DNA of 64,000 bases, taken from NCBI RefSeq assembly GCF_000013645.1, contig NC_007953.1, positions 434,001 through 498,000 of the forward strand, read 5' to 3'. The notes under the pieces were generated by a model. The model was not told where the DNA came from. It searched no databases and saw only the letters and a program-made list of their open reading frames with translations. Shown piece after piece: positions 8,485 through 16,722 of this stretch. The translations under genes and the position numbers were made by a program. This DNA comes from Paraburkholderia xenovorans LB400 (GTDB taxonomy: Bacteria > Pseudomonadota > Gammaproteobacteria > Burkholderiales > Burkholderiaceae). Numbering within the stretch: position 1 is the first letter of the stretch; every line of letters starts with the position of its first letter.

Positions 8485-9089
8485 GCGCCACGCTGGGGTG
8501 AGCCGGTGTCGTCGACGAGATCGGCTGGCAGCAGATCATAGTGTACGCGTCCATACCGGGAGCCATACATGACGTGGCAATCACGCTGCTGCCCGATCAG
8601 GTGAAAGCCGATCCGCTCGAGCAGATGTCGCGAGCGCACGTTGCACTCCACGGCCCACGCCGTGATGCAATGCAGCCGGTCGGCTTCGAACGCCTCGCGC
8701 AGCAGCATGGTGGACGCGGTAAATGTCATGTCCCTGCAGGCAGGTCGTCGGCTGTCGCGCAGCACCCAGAATGAGCCGGTGCCGAATGCATGCGCCAGGT
8801 CGCTGACGGCCACGAGACCACTTGCGGCCTCGTGGCCTGCGGGCCCAAACATGCGTATGCGGTGCCGACCGCTCTGGATCATGAACCGCACGGCCAGCAC
8901 GGAAAGCGTTTGACGGCCCTGCCCGAAATCGAACCACTGGTTGATGTGCTGTTCGGCGAGCCAGGCAGCGATGTCATTGACATCGTCAGAGTCGGGTTCA
9001 CGAAGCCAGCATGAACCGGATTCTCCGCCGGTCCGGTGGGGTCCGTCAGTGCGATGTGCGGGTTCCACCGCCGGGTCCTGGCTGCTCAC
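8481..9089 (-). CDS. GNAT-family N-acyltransferase
   Basis: 202 residues with a GNAT fold of the RimJ/RimL-like type. The acyl-CoA-binding half and the C-terminal motif (WAVECNVRSRHLLERIGFHL, then DCHVMYGSRYGRVHYDLL) match this group, in which N-x-x-S/A-x-x-L-L-E-R-x-G-F is typical. In this cluster it most plausibly acylates an amine, perhaps one released by the neighbouring PLP decarboxylase, but that is inference. It sits 1 bp after the acyl-CoA dehydrogenase stop and overlaps the next KSIII by 4 bp, so it is part of the operon. Confidence 0.8.
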   Translation of the reverse strand: MSSQDPAVEPAHRTDGPHRTGGESGSCWLREPDSDDVNDIAAWLAEQHINQWFDFGQGRQTLSVLAVRFMIQSGRHRIRMFGPAGHEAASGLVAVSDLAHAFGTGSFWVLRDSRRPACRDMTFTASTMLLREAFEADRLHCITAWAVECNVRSRHLLERIGFHLIGQQRDCHVMYGSRYGRVHYDLLPADLVDDTGSPQRGA

Positions 9090-9090
9090 G

Positions 9091-10191
9091 TCAACTGTCC
9101 CGCTGGTGGACGTCTGGCGCAGCGAGCGCGCCTAGACCGGCTTCGAGCTTGATCAACAGCATCGCAAACCAGTGCACCGTCTGGAACCGTGCAGCAGGCG
9201 GCATGCTTCCCACATAGCCATGACCGCCGCAAAGCTGTACAAGCTCGCGCGTAACGTCCAATGCCTCGGTGGCAACGTGGTGGGCCATGGACCGCACGGG
9301 CGCGATATCCGTCTGCGGATCCTGTGCTGCGATGGATCTGAGAAAAAGGTGAATGGTATGCGCCGATATCAGCATGTCGGCGAGCCGTACGGCGACGAGC
9401 TGGTGCGCGGCTATTGGCTTGCGAAACGTCTGCCGGTAAGCGCTGTAGGCAAGGGCGAAGTTCACGCCCTGCTTGACGGCGCCCGACAGCAGCGCTGCGA
9501 GGTAGGTTGCTGCGTCGACAAGCCACTGCCGTACCGGATTGCCTTCCGTGGTCGCGTCGTCGGACACAACCCGAAGCAGCGTATCGCCTGTCGGCACGGT
9601 TGTGTATCGCTCGATGGAGAGTGGCCCTGGCAGGGCAACGGAGAAGCAACGCCCGGTGCCCCGCCTCCCGGTCAGCGTAGCGAGCACGAGCTGCGGACGT
9701 TCACCGTCCATCCGGACCATCATTGCCTGCGAGCATGCATGCTGGCGCAACACCCAGAAACCCGAGGCGTCGACGTCAGGGATACCTGGTGCGATCGACG
9801 TTGTGCCGTCAAGGTAATGCTGGATAGTCTGATCGGGTAGCAGGTCGAGTGCACCGTATTCGCGCAGCGTCATCAGCGCGGCGCTGCTCAGTGTCAGTTC
9901 TGCGGCCCGTTCGAGCGGACCTGCTGCGAACTGCTCAATGACCAGTGCAAGGTCGTGCCGGCTGATTCCCATGCCGCCTCTCGGTTCCGGCAAGATCATG
10001 GTCGCGAGGTCGAGTGTCGCGGCAAGCCGGACCGTTTCGCTCCAGCGGGCGGAGTCGGGCGCGCCACCCAGCAGTGGCTCCAGGCGTTCACGAGCAAACT
10101 GTCTTGCGGCCGTAACCAGCCCCTGCTGCTCGCCGTTGAGTCTCCAGGATCCTGGTGCGAGGTCTGTGACCACGGGTTGGCGGAATGGCAT
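9091..10191 (-). CDS. Acyl-CoA dehydrogenase-like flavoprotein (no EGT glutamate)
   Basis: 366 residues of the acyl-CoA dehydrogenase superfamily. The C-terminal helical bundle is recognisable (AYSAYRQTFRKPIAAHQLVA, then LCGGHGYVGSMPP), but the usual IYEGT-type segment with the catalytic base is absent: the corresponding region reads FQTVHWFAMLLIKL. The FAD/substrate middle domain is also divergent. It may use another base, act on a carrier-bound substrate, or have a structural role. It lies 24 bp after the PLP decarboxylase and is co-directional with the whole cluster. A second, more canonical member of this family opens the operon at 15299-16609. Confidence 0.82.
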   Translation of the reverse strand: MPFRQPVVTDLAPGSWRLNGEQQGLVTAARQFARERLEPLLGGAPDSARWSETVRLAATLDLATMILPEPRGGMGISRHDLALVIEQFAAGPLERAAELTLSSAALMTLREYGALDLLPDQTIQHYLDGTTSIAPGIPDVDASGFWVLRQHACSQAMMVRMDGERPQLVLATLTGRRGTGRCFSVALPGPLSIERYTTVPTGDTLLRVVSDDATTEGNPVRQWLVDAATYLAALLSGAVKQGVNFALAYSAYRQTFRKPIAAHQLVAVRLADMLISAHTIHLFLRSIAAQDPQTDIAPVRSMAHHVATEALDVTRELVQLCGGHGYVGSMPPAARFQTVHWFAMLLIKLEAGLGALAAPDVHQRDS

Positions 10192-10215
10192 GACGTTTCT
10201 CCGGATGGTGCGGTG

Positions 10216-11424
10216 TTACACGAGCATTTCGACGGGTTCCGGGTGGCTGAGAAAACGCACAGGACTCGCCGAACGGCCATAGGCACCCGATTGCATAATC
10301 ACCACGAAATCCCCGATGTGCGCTTCGGGAAGTTCAACCTCGTCCGCAAGACGATCGAGTGGCGTGCAGAGGCACCCGACCACATGACACCGCTCGCGTG
10401 GCACGCCGTCGGGGCGGTTGCCGATCACGACCGGAAAGTTGCGGCGCAGGACCTGGCCGAAGTTGCCGGAGGCCGCCAGGTGATGATGCAGTCCGCCGTC
10501 GGTGACGACGAACGTCCTGCCGCGCGACACTTTCCGGTCGATGACACGGCACACGTAGATACCGGCCTCGCCCACGAGGTAACGGCCGAGTTCGAGGATC
10601 GGCGTCGTTCCGGGCAGACGTTCGCAAAGCGGCGGCAGCCAGTCCTGCATCGCCTCGCAGACCGCCTTTACATCGAGCGGGGTTTCGCCCGGAAAGTAGG
10701 GGATGCCAAAGCCGCCGCCGAGATTCACGAACCGCAGCGGCCGCGGCACCCCGCTGGCGAGTCGAAGGATGAGATCAGCACTCTGGCGCTGGGCTTTGAT
10801 GATGGTTGCCGCATGCAGGCACTGCGAGCCCCAGAAGACGTGAAAGCCAGCGAGGGCGACTTCCCGCGCTTCGAGTTCGCGCAGCAGTGCCGGGACCTGG
10901 TCGACATCCACGCCGAACGGTGCGGCACCGCCGCCCATGCGCATGCCGCTGTGTCCAACCTGAAAATCCGGATTGACGCGGATCGCCACGCTGGGCTGCA
11001 CGCCCAGCTCCCACCCAAGGGCGGTGACAAGCCGCAACTGGGTTTCCGACTCGACGTGAACATTGATGCCGCTGGCCACTGCGCGGCGCAGGTCGTCGTG
11101 AGACTTGCCCGGCCCGGCGAACCCGATTGCGTCCGGAGCGGTGCCGGCATCGAGCGCCAGCGCCATCTCCTGTGCGGAGGCAACATCGAACCCGTCGACC
11201 CGTTGGGCGAGGTGGTGGATCACGGCGGGCATCGGGTTCGCCTTGATCGAGTAGTGAAGATGCATGCCGGCGGGCAGCAGGTTGCGTAGTTCCCGCACGC
11301 GGATGTCAATCGCAGAGCGGTCGTAGGCGAAGAACGGCGTACGCCCGGCGCGGTCGGCCAGCTGGCGCACGTCGAGGCCGCCGAACTGCAGCCCGGGGGG
11401 GCGCCTGACAAAGGTGAGGGTCAC
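10216..11424 (-). CDS. PLP-dependent decarboxylase, exosortase A-associated type
   Basis: 402-residue fold-type III PLP enzyme (Orn/Lys/DAP/Arg decarboxylase group 2). The PLP lysine is Lys61 in LHYSIKANPMPAVI. Other family marks are GFAGPGKSHDD, RVNPDFQVGHSGMRMGGG, the phosphate-binding VNLGGGFGIPYFPGE, LELGRYLVGEAGIYV, TDGGLHHHLAASGNFGQ and the C-terminal CLCTPLD with its catalytic Cys. This whole pattern is that of the decarboxylase known from exosortase A loci (TIGR03099, from memory) rather than biosynthetic LysA. It overlaps the AMP ligase by 4 bp, again as in those loci. It could decarboxylate a basic or diacidic amino acid, perhaps attached to the ACP. Confidence 0.9.
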   Translation of the reverse strand: MTLTFVRRPPGLQFGGLDVRQLADRAGRTPFFAYDRSAIDIRVRELRNLLPAGMHLHYSIKANPMPAVIHHLAQRVDGFDVASAQEMALALDAGTAPDAIGFAGPGKSHDDLRRAVASGINVHVESETQLRLVTALGWELGVQPSVAIRVNPDFQVGHSGMRMGGGAAPFGVDVDQVPALLRELEAREVALAGFHVFWGSQCLHAATIIKAQRQSADLILRLASGVPRPLRFVNLGGGFGIPYFPGETPLDVKAVCEAMQDWLPPLCERLPGTTPILELGRYLVGEAGIYVCRVIDRKVSRGRTFVVTDGGLHHHLAASGNFGQVLRRNFPVVIGNRPDGVPRERCHVVGCLCTPLDRLADEVELPEAHIGDFVVIMQSGAYGRSASPVRFLSHPEPVEMLV

Positions 11425-13037
11425 GATGCTTTCTCCTCTGGGCCGCGTTTGAGTGAGGCGAGGCCGGACGACGCAACCGTGCTACGCAGGGCCGCCCTGT
11501 CGAATTTACCGTTGGCGTTGCGTGGAATATCCGGATAACTGGCGATATGGCGAGGAACCATGTAACGCGGCAGGCGCTGCGTGCACCAGTTGCGTAGCTC
11601 ATCGATATCTGAATCACCGGCGAGGACGACGAGCAGCACAACCGCTTCGCCGAGCTCATCGTCCGGGACGCCCAGCGCGACGGCTTCCACGACAAGGCCG
11701 CTCGAATGGACTGTTTCCTCGATCTCTTCCGGGCTGATCCGGTAGCCGGAGCTCTTGATCTGGGCGTCGTTGCGGGCGATGAAATAGAGAAAACCTTCGC
11801 TGTCGCACCGCACGAGGTCCCCGGACCACACCGCCATGTCACGCGGCGCGCCACCGGGTTTCGCCTCGGGCGAAGGGCGGTAGCGTTGCGCGGTGCGCAC
11901 GGCGTCGTTCCAGTAGCCGAGGGTGACGCATGCGCCGACATGCACCAGTTCGCCGGCTTCGTCCGGGTTGCACGGTGTGCCATCCTCGCGAACGACGAGT
12001 ACCCGCGCATTGGGCACGGCCTTGCCGATCGAGTCGGGTCGACGGTCAACCTCGGCAGGGTCGAGGAAGGTGGAGCGGAACGCCTCGGTCAGCCCGTACA
12101 TCAGGAAGGGCGTAGCGTGCGGAAACAGCGCCCTCAGCTTCTGCAGAACAGGCAGCGGAAGACGCCCTCCCGTGTTCGCGAAGTAGCGCAAAGTATTGCG
12201 CGCCGCGTCTGACCAGGTTGCGCCGGTGAGTTGCATCCACAATGGCGGGACACCCGTGATCGCAGTGATATGTTCGCGCTCGCACGCGAGGACAGCATCA
12301 TGAGCCGTGAGATAGTTCAGCAGCACTGCTGTGGCGCCTGCCGACCACGCCGAGGTTAGCTGGCTGAGGCCCGCATCGAAGCTCAGGGGCAGGACGGCAA
12401 GGACTCGGTCAGACGGATCAAGCCGAAGATACTCGGCGACGCTCCAGGCGCCTTCGAGCAGGTTCCGGTGGCTGAGCATCACGCCCTTGGCCAATCCCGT
12501 CGAGCCGGATGTATAGAGGAGGGCGGCAAGGTCGGTGTCAATGCATGTTACGGCCGGGGCCGGCACCAGCGCGTCGTCGGGGCTGGAGATGCAGTCTGGC
12601 CAGCGGTGAACCCTGACCGCGGTCGGCTGATCAGGAGTAACCTGGTCCGGTTCGTCTACGAGGATCAGGTCGGTTACCGGCGCAACGCCCTCCGCGGCCA
12701 GGGCGCGGACACGCAATGCGGTGGTCACGAGGCACCGGGCGCCGCTGTCGCGAAGCACGTGGGCCACCTGTTCCGGTTTCAGGAGCGGATTAACCGGAAC
12801 GAAAACGCATCCTGCAGCACAGGCGCCGAGCATCGACACGACAGTCTCCATTCGCTTGTCGAGAAAGATGGCGACGCGTCCGCCCGGAGCCACACCGAGG
12901 GAAGACAATACCTGTCCGAACGCACGGCTGCTTTGCAGCAGTTGGCGGTAGGTGAGGCGGACATCGCCGCAGACGAGCGATTCCGCATCGGGTGTGCGGC
13001 GCGCCGCCGACTGGATGAGATCAATGAGGTTTCTCAT
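11421..13037 (-). CDS. Acyl-AMP ligase (ANL superfamily), exosortase A-associated type
   Basis: 538-residue adenylating enzyme that activates a carboxylic or amino acid as acyl-AMP and loads it onto a thiol, here probably the operon's ACP. Core motifs are all present: LLYTSGSTGLAKGVMLSHRN, LMYGLTEAFRSTFLDP, AVWSGDLVRCDSEGFL, IKSSGYRISPEEIEE and the catalytic Lys in NANGKFDR. The N-terminal stretch GCVFVPVNPLLKPEQVAHVL is characteristic of the ligase paired with the PLP decarboxylase in exosortase A loci (TIGR03098, from memory). The gene starts 25 bp after a KSIII and overlaps the decarboxylase by 4 bp. Substrate not predictable by eye. Confidence 0.92.
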   Translation of the reverse strand: MRNLIDLIQSAARRTPDAESLVCGDVRLTYRQLLQSSRAFGQVLSSLGVAPGGRVAIFLDKRMETVVSMLGACAAGCVFVPVNPLLKPEQVAHVLRDSGARCLVTTALRVRALAAEGVAPVTDLILVDEPDQVTPDQPTAVRVHRWPDCISSPDDALVPAPAVTCIDTDLAALLYTSGSTGLAKGVMLSHRNLLEGAWSVAEYLRLDPSDRVLAVLPLSFDAGLSQLTSAWSAGATAVLLNYLTAHDAVLACEREHITAITGVPPLWMQLTGATWSDAARNTLRYFANTGGRLPLPVLQKLRALFPHATPFLMYGLTEAFRSTFLDPAEVDRRPDSIGKAVPNARVLVVREDGTPCNPDEAGELVHVGACVTLGYWNDAVRTAQRYRPSPEAKPGGAPRDMAVWSGDLVRCDSEGFLYFIARNDAQIKSSGYRISPEEIEETVHSSGLVVEAVALGVPDDELGEAVVLLVVLAGDSDIDELRNWCTQRLPRYMVPRHIASYPDIPRNANGKFDRAALRSTVASSGLASLKRGPEEKAS

Positions 13038-13062
13038 GGCTGGATAGCGATCAGGTTCGGGA

Positions 13063-14010
13063 TCAGTGGCGGATCACCATCGCGCCAAAGCAGCCGGCAA
13101 GTCCGCTGGAAAACAGCAGGGAGTGCGAGCCCGGTTCCCCGCGTGGCGCGGTGTGGAAATTGATGAACGGGTCGGCGCCGAACACGTGGCCGAGGCGTCC
13201 GAAACCCGCGGTGAAAAGACGCTCCTGAGGCGCGGACAGCATGGTCATGAGGCGCGACCAGCCGGGCAGGTTGACGTGGTGAGGCAGGACACGGACGAGC
13301 TGGCTTCCCGTGATGCCTGCCTGTCCCAGTGCCGCACGCATCGTCGTAAATGCTGACCAGTAGTAACGATCATCCGGCACGGGCTGAAGGTCATCGTCGG
13401 TGCCGCGGAAGTAGCGAGCGTCCGTATAAAGGTGCAACCCCACGATGCAGTTGCGATCGACACAGCGCTCCAGCAGGAGCGCACATGCGCCGTCGCTGTG
13501 TAGCGCGAGGTCCTGGATGGCGCGCAGATGATCGCAGCCCGAGCCCATCACGTCCGCGCAGACAACGATCGCCCGCTGGATGGGACGACCCGCGACGGTG
13601 AGCATGCGCAGCAGGTGGACGGCGGCCATCGGCGACACGCAGTTCTGCTGCATCACCGAGAACGCGAGGGCGCGCTCCAGGCCCAGGCGGGACTGGATGA
13701 ACGCCGCAGTGCCGGCGGGCGGTGCCAGGACATTGCTCTGGATTGTGTGGGTGTAGATGAGGGCATCGATGCTTGCTGGCGTCGTGCCGGTGTCCTCGAG
13801 CAGGGCGGATACCGCTTCGCACGCGAATGCGACGGGGGATGTCGCTGTAGCATCGTGGAACTGCTGCACACCATTCTTCAGCAGCGCATTTGCGCGCGCC
13901 TCGGGAAATCCGCAGCGACGGGCCCAGATGTTCGCATCGACTGTTCGTACCGGCAGGCTGGATGCGACGCCGGACAGCGACAGCACAGAAGGGAGTGGCG
14001 TTGCAGACAT
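13063..14010 (-). CDS. KSIII (FabH-like) condensing enzyme, catalytic member of pair 1
   Basis: 315-residue ketosynthase III. Apparent active site: Cys124 in FSVMQQNCVSPMAAV, His244 in RVLPHHVNLPGW and His275 in RLGHVFGADPFINF, the same Cys-His-His set as the pair-2 enzyme, with His replacing the FabH Asn. The C-terminus GLAGCFGAMVIRH is the thiolase-fold tail. I chose ATG 14010 because GGGAGA lies just before it and the protein then begins at its conserved core. It follows its Gly-bearing partner with a 2-bp gap and precedes the AMP ligase by 25 bp. It is clearly paralogous to the enzyme at 6497-7423, so the KSIII pair arose by duplication or was recruited twice. Confidence 0.86.
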   Translation of the reverse strand: MSATPLPSVLSLSGVASSLPVRTVDANIWARRCGFPEARANALLKNGVQQFHDATATSPVAFACEAVSALLEDTGTTPASIDALIYTHTIQSNVLAPPAGTAAFIQSRLGLERALAFSVMQQNCVSPMAAVHLLRMLTVAGRPIQRAIVVCADVMGSGCDHLRAIQDLALHSDGACALLLERCVDRNCIVGLHLYTDARYFRGTDDDLQPVPDDRYYWSAFTTMRAALGQAGITGSQLVRVLPHHVNLPGWSRLMTMLSAPQERLFTAGFGRLGHVFGADPFINFHTAPRGEPGSHSLLFSSGLAGCFGAMVIRH

Positions 14011-14012
14011 CG

Positions 14013-15047
14013 CTATCTCCCGTGGTATTCGAGAACGGCGCATGCCGCCTGCCCCTGGAAGCCGGCCGACCACAGCAGGATGCGTTGCCCGTTAGCCGGA
14101 ACAACCGTTTGCAGCAACACGTGGAGCTGCGCCGGCGCGTCCGCGGCGCACAGATACCCGATATCGCCTGGCTCCGGATACCACATTCGCCAGACTGGCA
14201 GTCGGGCCTCTGCGCTGACGTTGCATGCCAGGGTGGTGTTGATGCGCGGCGGCACGATCCAGTCAAATGTAGTGGGCTTAACCCCTGCCTGTGCGCACGT
14301 CTGCCCAATGACTTCGACTACGGCCGCTTCGTCGATACGGATATCCTGCGGCGGGATGGACACAGAGGTGCAAGGCGTGCATACCGTGAGACTGCGTACG
14401 TGCCATCCGGGACACGACCCACGGCTGACCAGGATCGCCGCCGCGCCATCAGCCAATACGGTCAGCGAACCGGTCTGACGGGAAAACGGCGGGAGCCAGC
14501 GTTCGGCCGCGACGATCAGTGTCGTGTGCATGCGCTCGTCACTGGCCATCATGTCGGCCGCCACCTGCAGCGCAAGAAAGAAGGACACGCCCTGGATCTG
14601 TCCAATCGCGAACGGCACGCCCGTCGACCCGAGTTCGCTGTGCAGGCGACCCGCGCACGACAGCGCGAGATCATGTTCAAGACTGGTTCCACATACGATG
14701 ATCTGGTCCGGCGCATGGTCTTCTTTTGAGGGATACCGCCGGATAGCTTCGCCGGCTACGGCGGAGGCCATTTCCGAGAGGCTGAGGTGTGGCTCGCTGG
14801 CGACATGAGCCGGCATCGCCGGGTGGACGGACCGGGACGGATGATTTGCGGCGACAGACGGTGTCGCCTGTTGGCGCCAGCGCAGCGTATCGGCATGGAC
14901 CGATCGCATCACGGCGTCGCGCATGGAGATGGCCGTTGCCACTGGCTTCTGTGGCAGCGCTTCGGGGTGCACACGTGCCTTCGGCACATACCGCGCTGTC
15001 GACGCAATGCAGATTTGCCCGTGGCCGTGATCAGTTGCGATGTACAT
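14013..15047 (-). CDS. KSIII-like protein lacking active-site Cys, partner of pair 1
   Basis: 344-residue FabH-fold protein without a recognisable active site. The Cys position is Gly153 (FAIGQIQGVSFFLAL), the first His is lost (WIVPPRINTTL) and the second is Tyr298 (DIGYLCAADAP). It is thus more degenerate than the non-catalytic partner of pair 2. The fold signature is kept at AAERWLPPFSRQTG, VLADGAAAILVSRG and ILLWSAGFQGQAACAVLE. The ATG at 15047 lies inside the end of the ACP gene, giving a 17-bp overlap. It most likely serves as the structural or chain-length subunit for the catalytic KSIII that follows. Confidence 0.82.
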   Translation of the reverse strand: MYIATDHGHGQICIASTARYVPKARVHPEALPQKPVATAISMRDAVMRSVHADTLRWRQQATPSVAANHPSRSVHPAMPAHVASEPHLSLSEMASAVAGEAIRRYPSKEDHAPDQIIVCGTSLEHDLALSCAGRLHSELGSTGVPFAIGQIQGVSFFLALQVAADMMASDERMHTTLIVAAERWLPPFSRQTGSLTVLADGAAAILVSRGSCPGWHVRSLTVCTPCTSVSIPPQDIRIDEAAVVEVIGQTCAQAGVKPTTFDWIVPPRINTTLACNVSAEARLPVWRMWYPEPGDIGYLCAADAPAQLHVLLQTVVPANGQRILLWSAGFQGQAACAVLEYHGR

Positions 15048-15309
15048 GGGATTCAACGAAGGAGACAAGGTTGCCAAACCGCAGGAACAGATCGGCTGTG
15101 AGGTCCTCCGGTGCGAGTGTGAAGCCAAAGCGCTGCTCGAGTTCAAGAAGCAGGTCAGTCATGTTCATTGAGTCGACGCCGACGTCGAACAGGTTCGTGT
15201 CGTCGGCGATCAGGTCCGCAGCCATCGTGCTGCCGACGGCCGACAGCAGGCATGACCTGATGGTGGTGGCGATTTCCTCGCGTCCCGGGCCGTGCGTGTC
15301 ATGTGTCAT
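15031..15309 (-). CDS. Acyl carrier protein
   Basis: 92-residue ACP/PCP domain that holds intermediates on a phosphopantetheine arm. The attachment site is Ser47 in FDVGVDSMNMTDLL, with the helix II pattern L-E-L-E-x-R-F following and an acidic helix III. ATG 15309 is preceded by GGAGACATCTC; the longer open frame upstream is antisense-like and has no ribosome site. It overlaps the acyl-CoA dehydrogenase before it (11 bp) and the KSIII after it (17 bp), so expression is tightly coupled. It needs a phosphopantetheinyl transferase; the only related gene in this window (52290-52994) is interrupted. Confidence 0.9.
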   Translation of the reverse strand: MTHDTHGPGREEIATTIRSCLLSAVGSTMAADLIADDTNLFDVGVDSMNMTDLLLELEQRFGFTLAPEDLTADLFLRFGNLVSFVESHVHRN

Positions 15310-16609
15310 GAGATGTCTCCTGCCCGGATCGGTGGGCGTTGTCGACGTCGGGTGGTGAGTCAGGCTGGGCGGGGCAGCCGGCGGGCGATGCCGTGATGTC
15401 CCAAGGGCGTGAGGTTGATCGCTGCGCTGCCCGCGCAATCATAAGCCGCTGCAGGTCGCCGGTACCTTCCATGATGTCGAACGCTTTGGCGTCCCGGTAG
15501 GCTTGTTCAAGTGATGGAAAGGCAGTGATGCCGTCGATGCCGGCGAGGTCCATCGCAGCGCGCGTCACCCGCGCGGCCATGCGCGAGGCAAACGCCTTTG
15601 TCATGGATGAATCCATTGACGTTGCGGCGCCGCGATCTGCTTTCCAGGCCGTGCAATGGCACAGCAGCCATGCGGCCGCAATCTGGCGGTCGATGTCGAG
15701 CAGGGACGCTTCCACGCTCGCTACGCTGCGATGCCTGTCCGCGGGCGTGCCGCCGGCATCGAGCCAGGCCACAAGGTCCGCACGGACCCGCCGGCAAGCG
15801 CCGACCATGACGGCGGAAAGCAGTGGCCTGAAATAATCCCAGGACCGCTGCGCACCCGAGAAAGCGTCATCGAGGGGCTTTTCGTCGCCGCGGGCAAGCA
15901 GCGCATCATCGGTGAGCTCGCAGTCGGCGTAGGACAGCGCGGCGAGTTGGGTCGCGCGCAGGCCAGCCATGCGTTCGATGCGCGACACCGTGAATCCCGG
16001 TGTATTGCAATCCACCAGGAATGCGCGGATCCCGTACCGACCCATCTGCGAATTGATCGTTGCAAACGTGATCACGCAGTCGGCGCGCGCGCCGTTCGTG
16101 ATAAAGCACTTGGTGCCATTCAGGACCCAGCCGCGACCCGTCTTTCGTGCACGGGTACGCATGGCAGTCGCGTCGGAACCGTAGTCCGGCTCGGTGATGG
16201 CGAAAGCGCCCCAGAGCGGCGCGCCCGACTGGAACCGCTGGAAGAACCGGGCCTGCTGCTGCGTCGAGGCGAGCGCAACGACAGGCGGCATGGCGAGCCC
16301 CGGGCCCGGCAGCGCCAGCGCGAGGCTTGCGTCGGCCTCCCCGAGGAAGGCCATCAGTGTTGCCTGTGCCACGAGGGACTGCAGCGCCGGGCAGCCGCCG
16401 TACCGGGTGGGCACGAGGTTCATGTTCAGGGCGCTTACGTCATCCGCACCCCAGGGAGGACCGACGATCTCGCCGGTTGCGTCCGATTCGGGACTGACGG
16501 TGCGCATACGCGTCGCAAGCAGGTCGAGATCGAGCCCGCGATCGGCGAGCGCTGTGCTGATGTCGGCGATCGCGTGAGCCTGCTGCGACGTGTGTAAATG
16601 TGGCGTCAT
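15299..16609 (-). CDS. Acyl-CoA dehydrogenase family flavoprotein (first gene of cluster)
   Basis: 436-residue FAD enzyme that introduces an alpha-beta double bond into an acyl thioester. Signatures are FAITEPDYGSDATAMRT (FAD/substrate binding), WVLNGTKCFITNGA, and the C-terminal FDIMEGTGDLQRLMIAR, where the Glu of EGT matches the catalytic base of short-chain enzymes. ATG 16609 follows GGGAGAAGG; the longer frame to 16735 runs through the promoter region and is rejected. As first gene, 114-136 bp below a lux-box-like dyad, it defines the operon start. The adjacent ACP suggests that the substrate may be carrier-bound, as with HmqF-type or prolyl-PCP dehydrogenases. Confidence 0.9.
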   Translation of the reverse strand: MTPHLHTSQQAHAIADISTALADRGLDLDLLATRMRTVSPESDATGEIVGPPWGADDVSALNMNLVPTRYGGCPALQSLVAQATLMAFLGEADASLALALPGPGLAMPPVVALASTQQQARFFQRFQSGAPLWGAFAITEPDYGSDATAMRTRARKTGRGWVLNGTKCFITNGARADCVITFATINSQMGRYGIRAFLVDCNTPGFTVSRIERMAGLRATQLAALSYADCELTDDALLARGDEKPLDDAFSGAQRSWDYFRPLLSAVMVGACRRVRADLVAWLDAGGTPADRHRSVASVEASLLDIDRQIAAAWLLCHCTAWKADRGAATSMDSSMTKAFASRMAARVTRAAMDLAGIDGITAFPSLEQAYRDAKAFDIMEGTGDLQRLMIARAAQRSTSRPWDITASPAGCPAQPDSPPDVDNAHRSGQETSHDT

Positions 16610-16722
16610 GACGCCTTCTCCCAGGCGGGCGCATCTGCGCCCAGGACCGATATTCGCGCGAACCCACGGATGAGGTTTGCGTGTCGTATGGCAATGAGCG
16701 TAGGTATGAGGGCGAGAGGCGT

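Noticed and set aside
9955..11289. 444-codon plus-strand frame opposite the PLP decarboxylase
   Set aside because: Antisense shadow; the minus-strand frame has complete PLP-enzyme motifs.
10216..11424. Diaminopimelate decarboxylase LysA for lysine synthesis
   Set aside because: Motifs such as TDGGLHHHLAASGNFGQ and its overlap with an acyl-AMP ligase fit the exosortase-associated subgroup better.
10216..16609. Interpretation as a pyrrole-2-carboxyl (prolyl-PCP oxidation) pathway
   Set aside because: AMP ligase, carrier protein and dehydrogenase fit in outline, but the ligase looks like the exosortase A type and a PLP decarboxylase overlaps it, which prolyl pathways lack.
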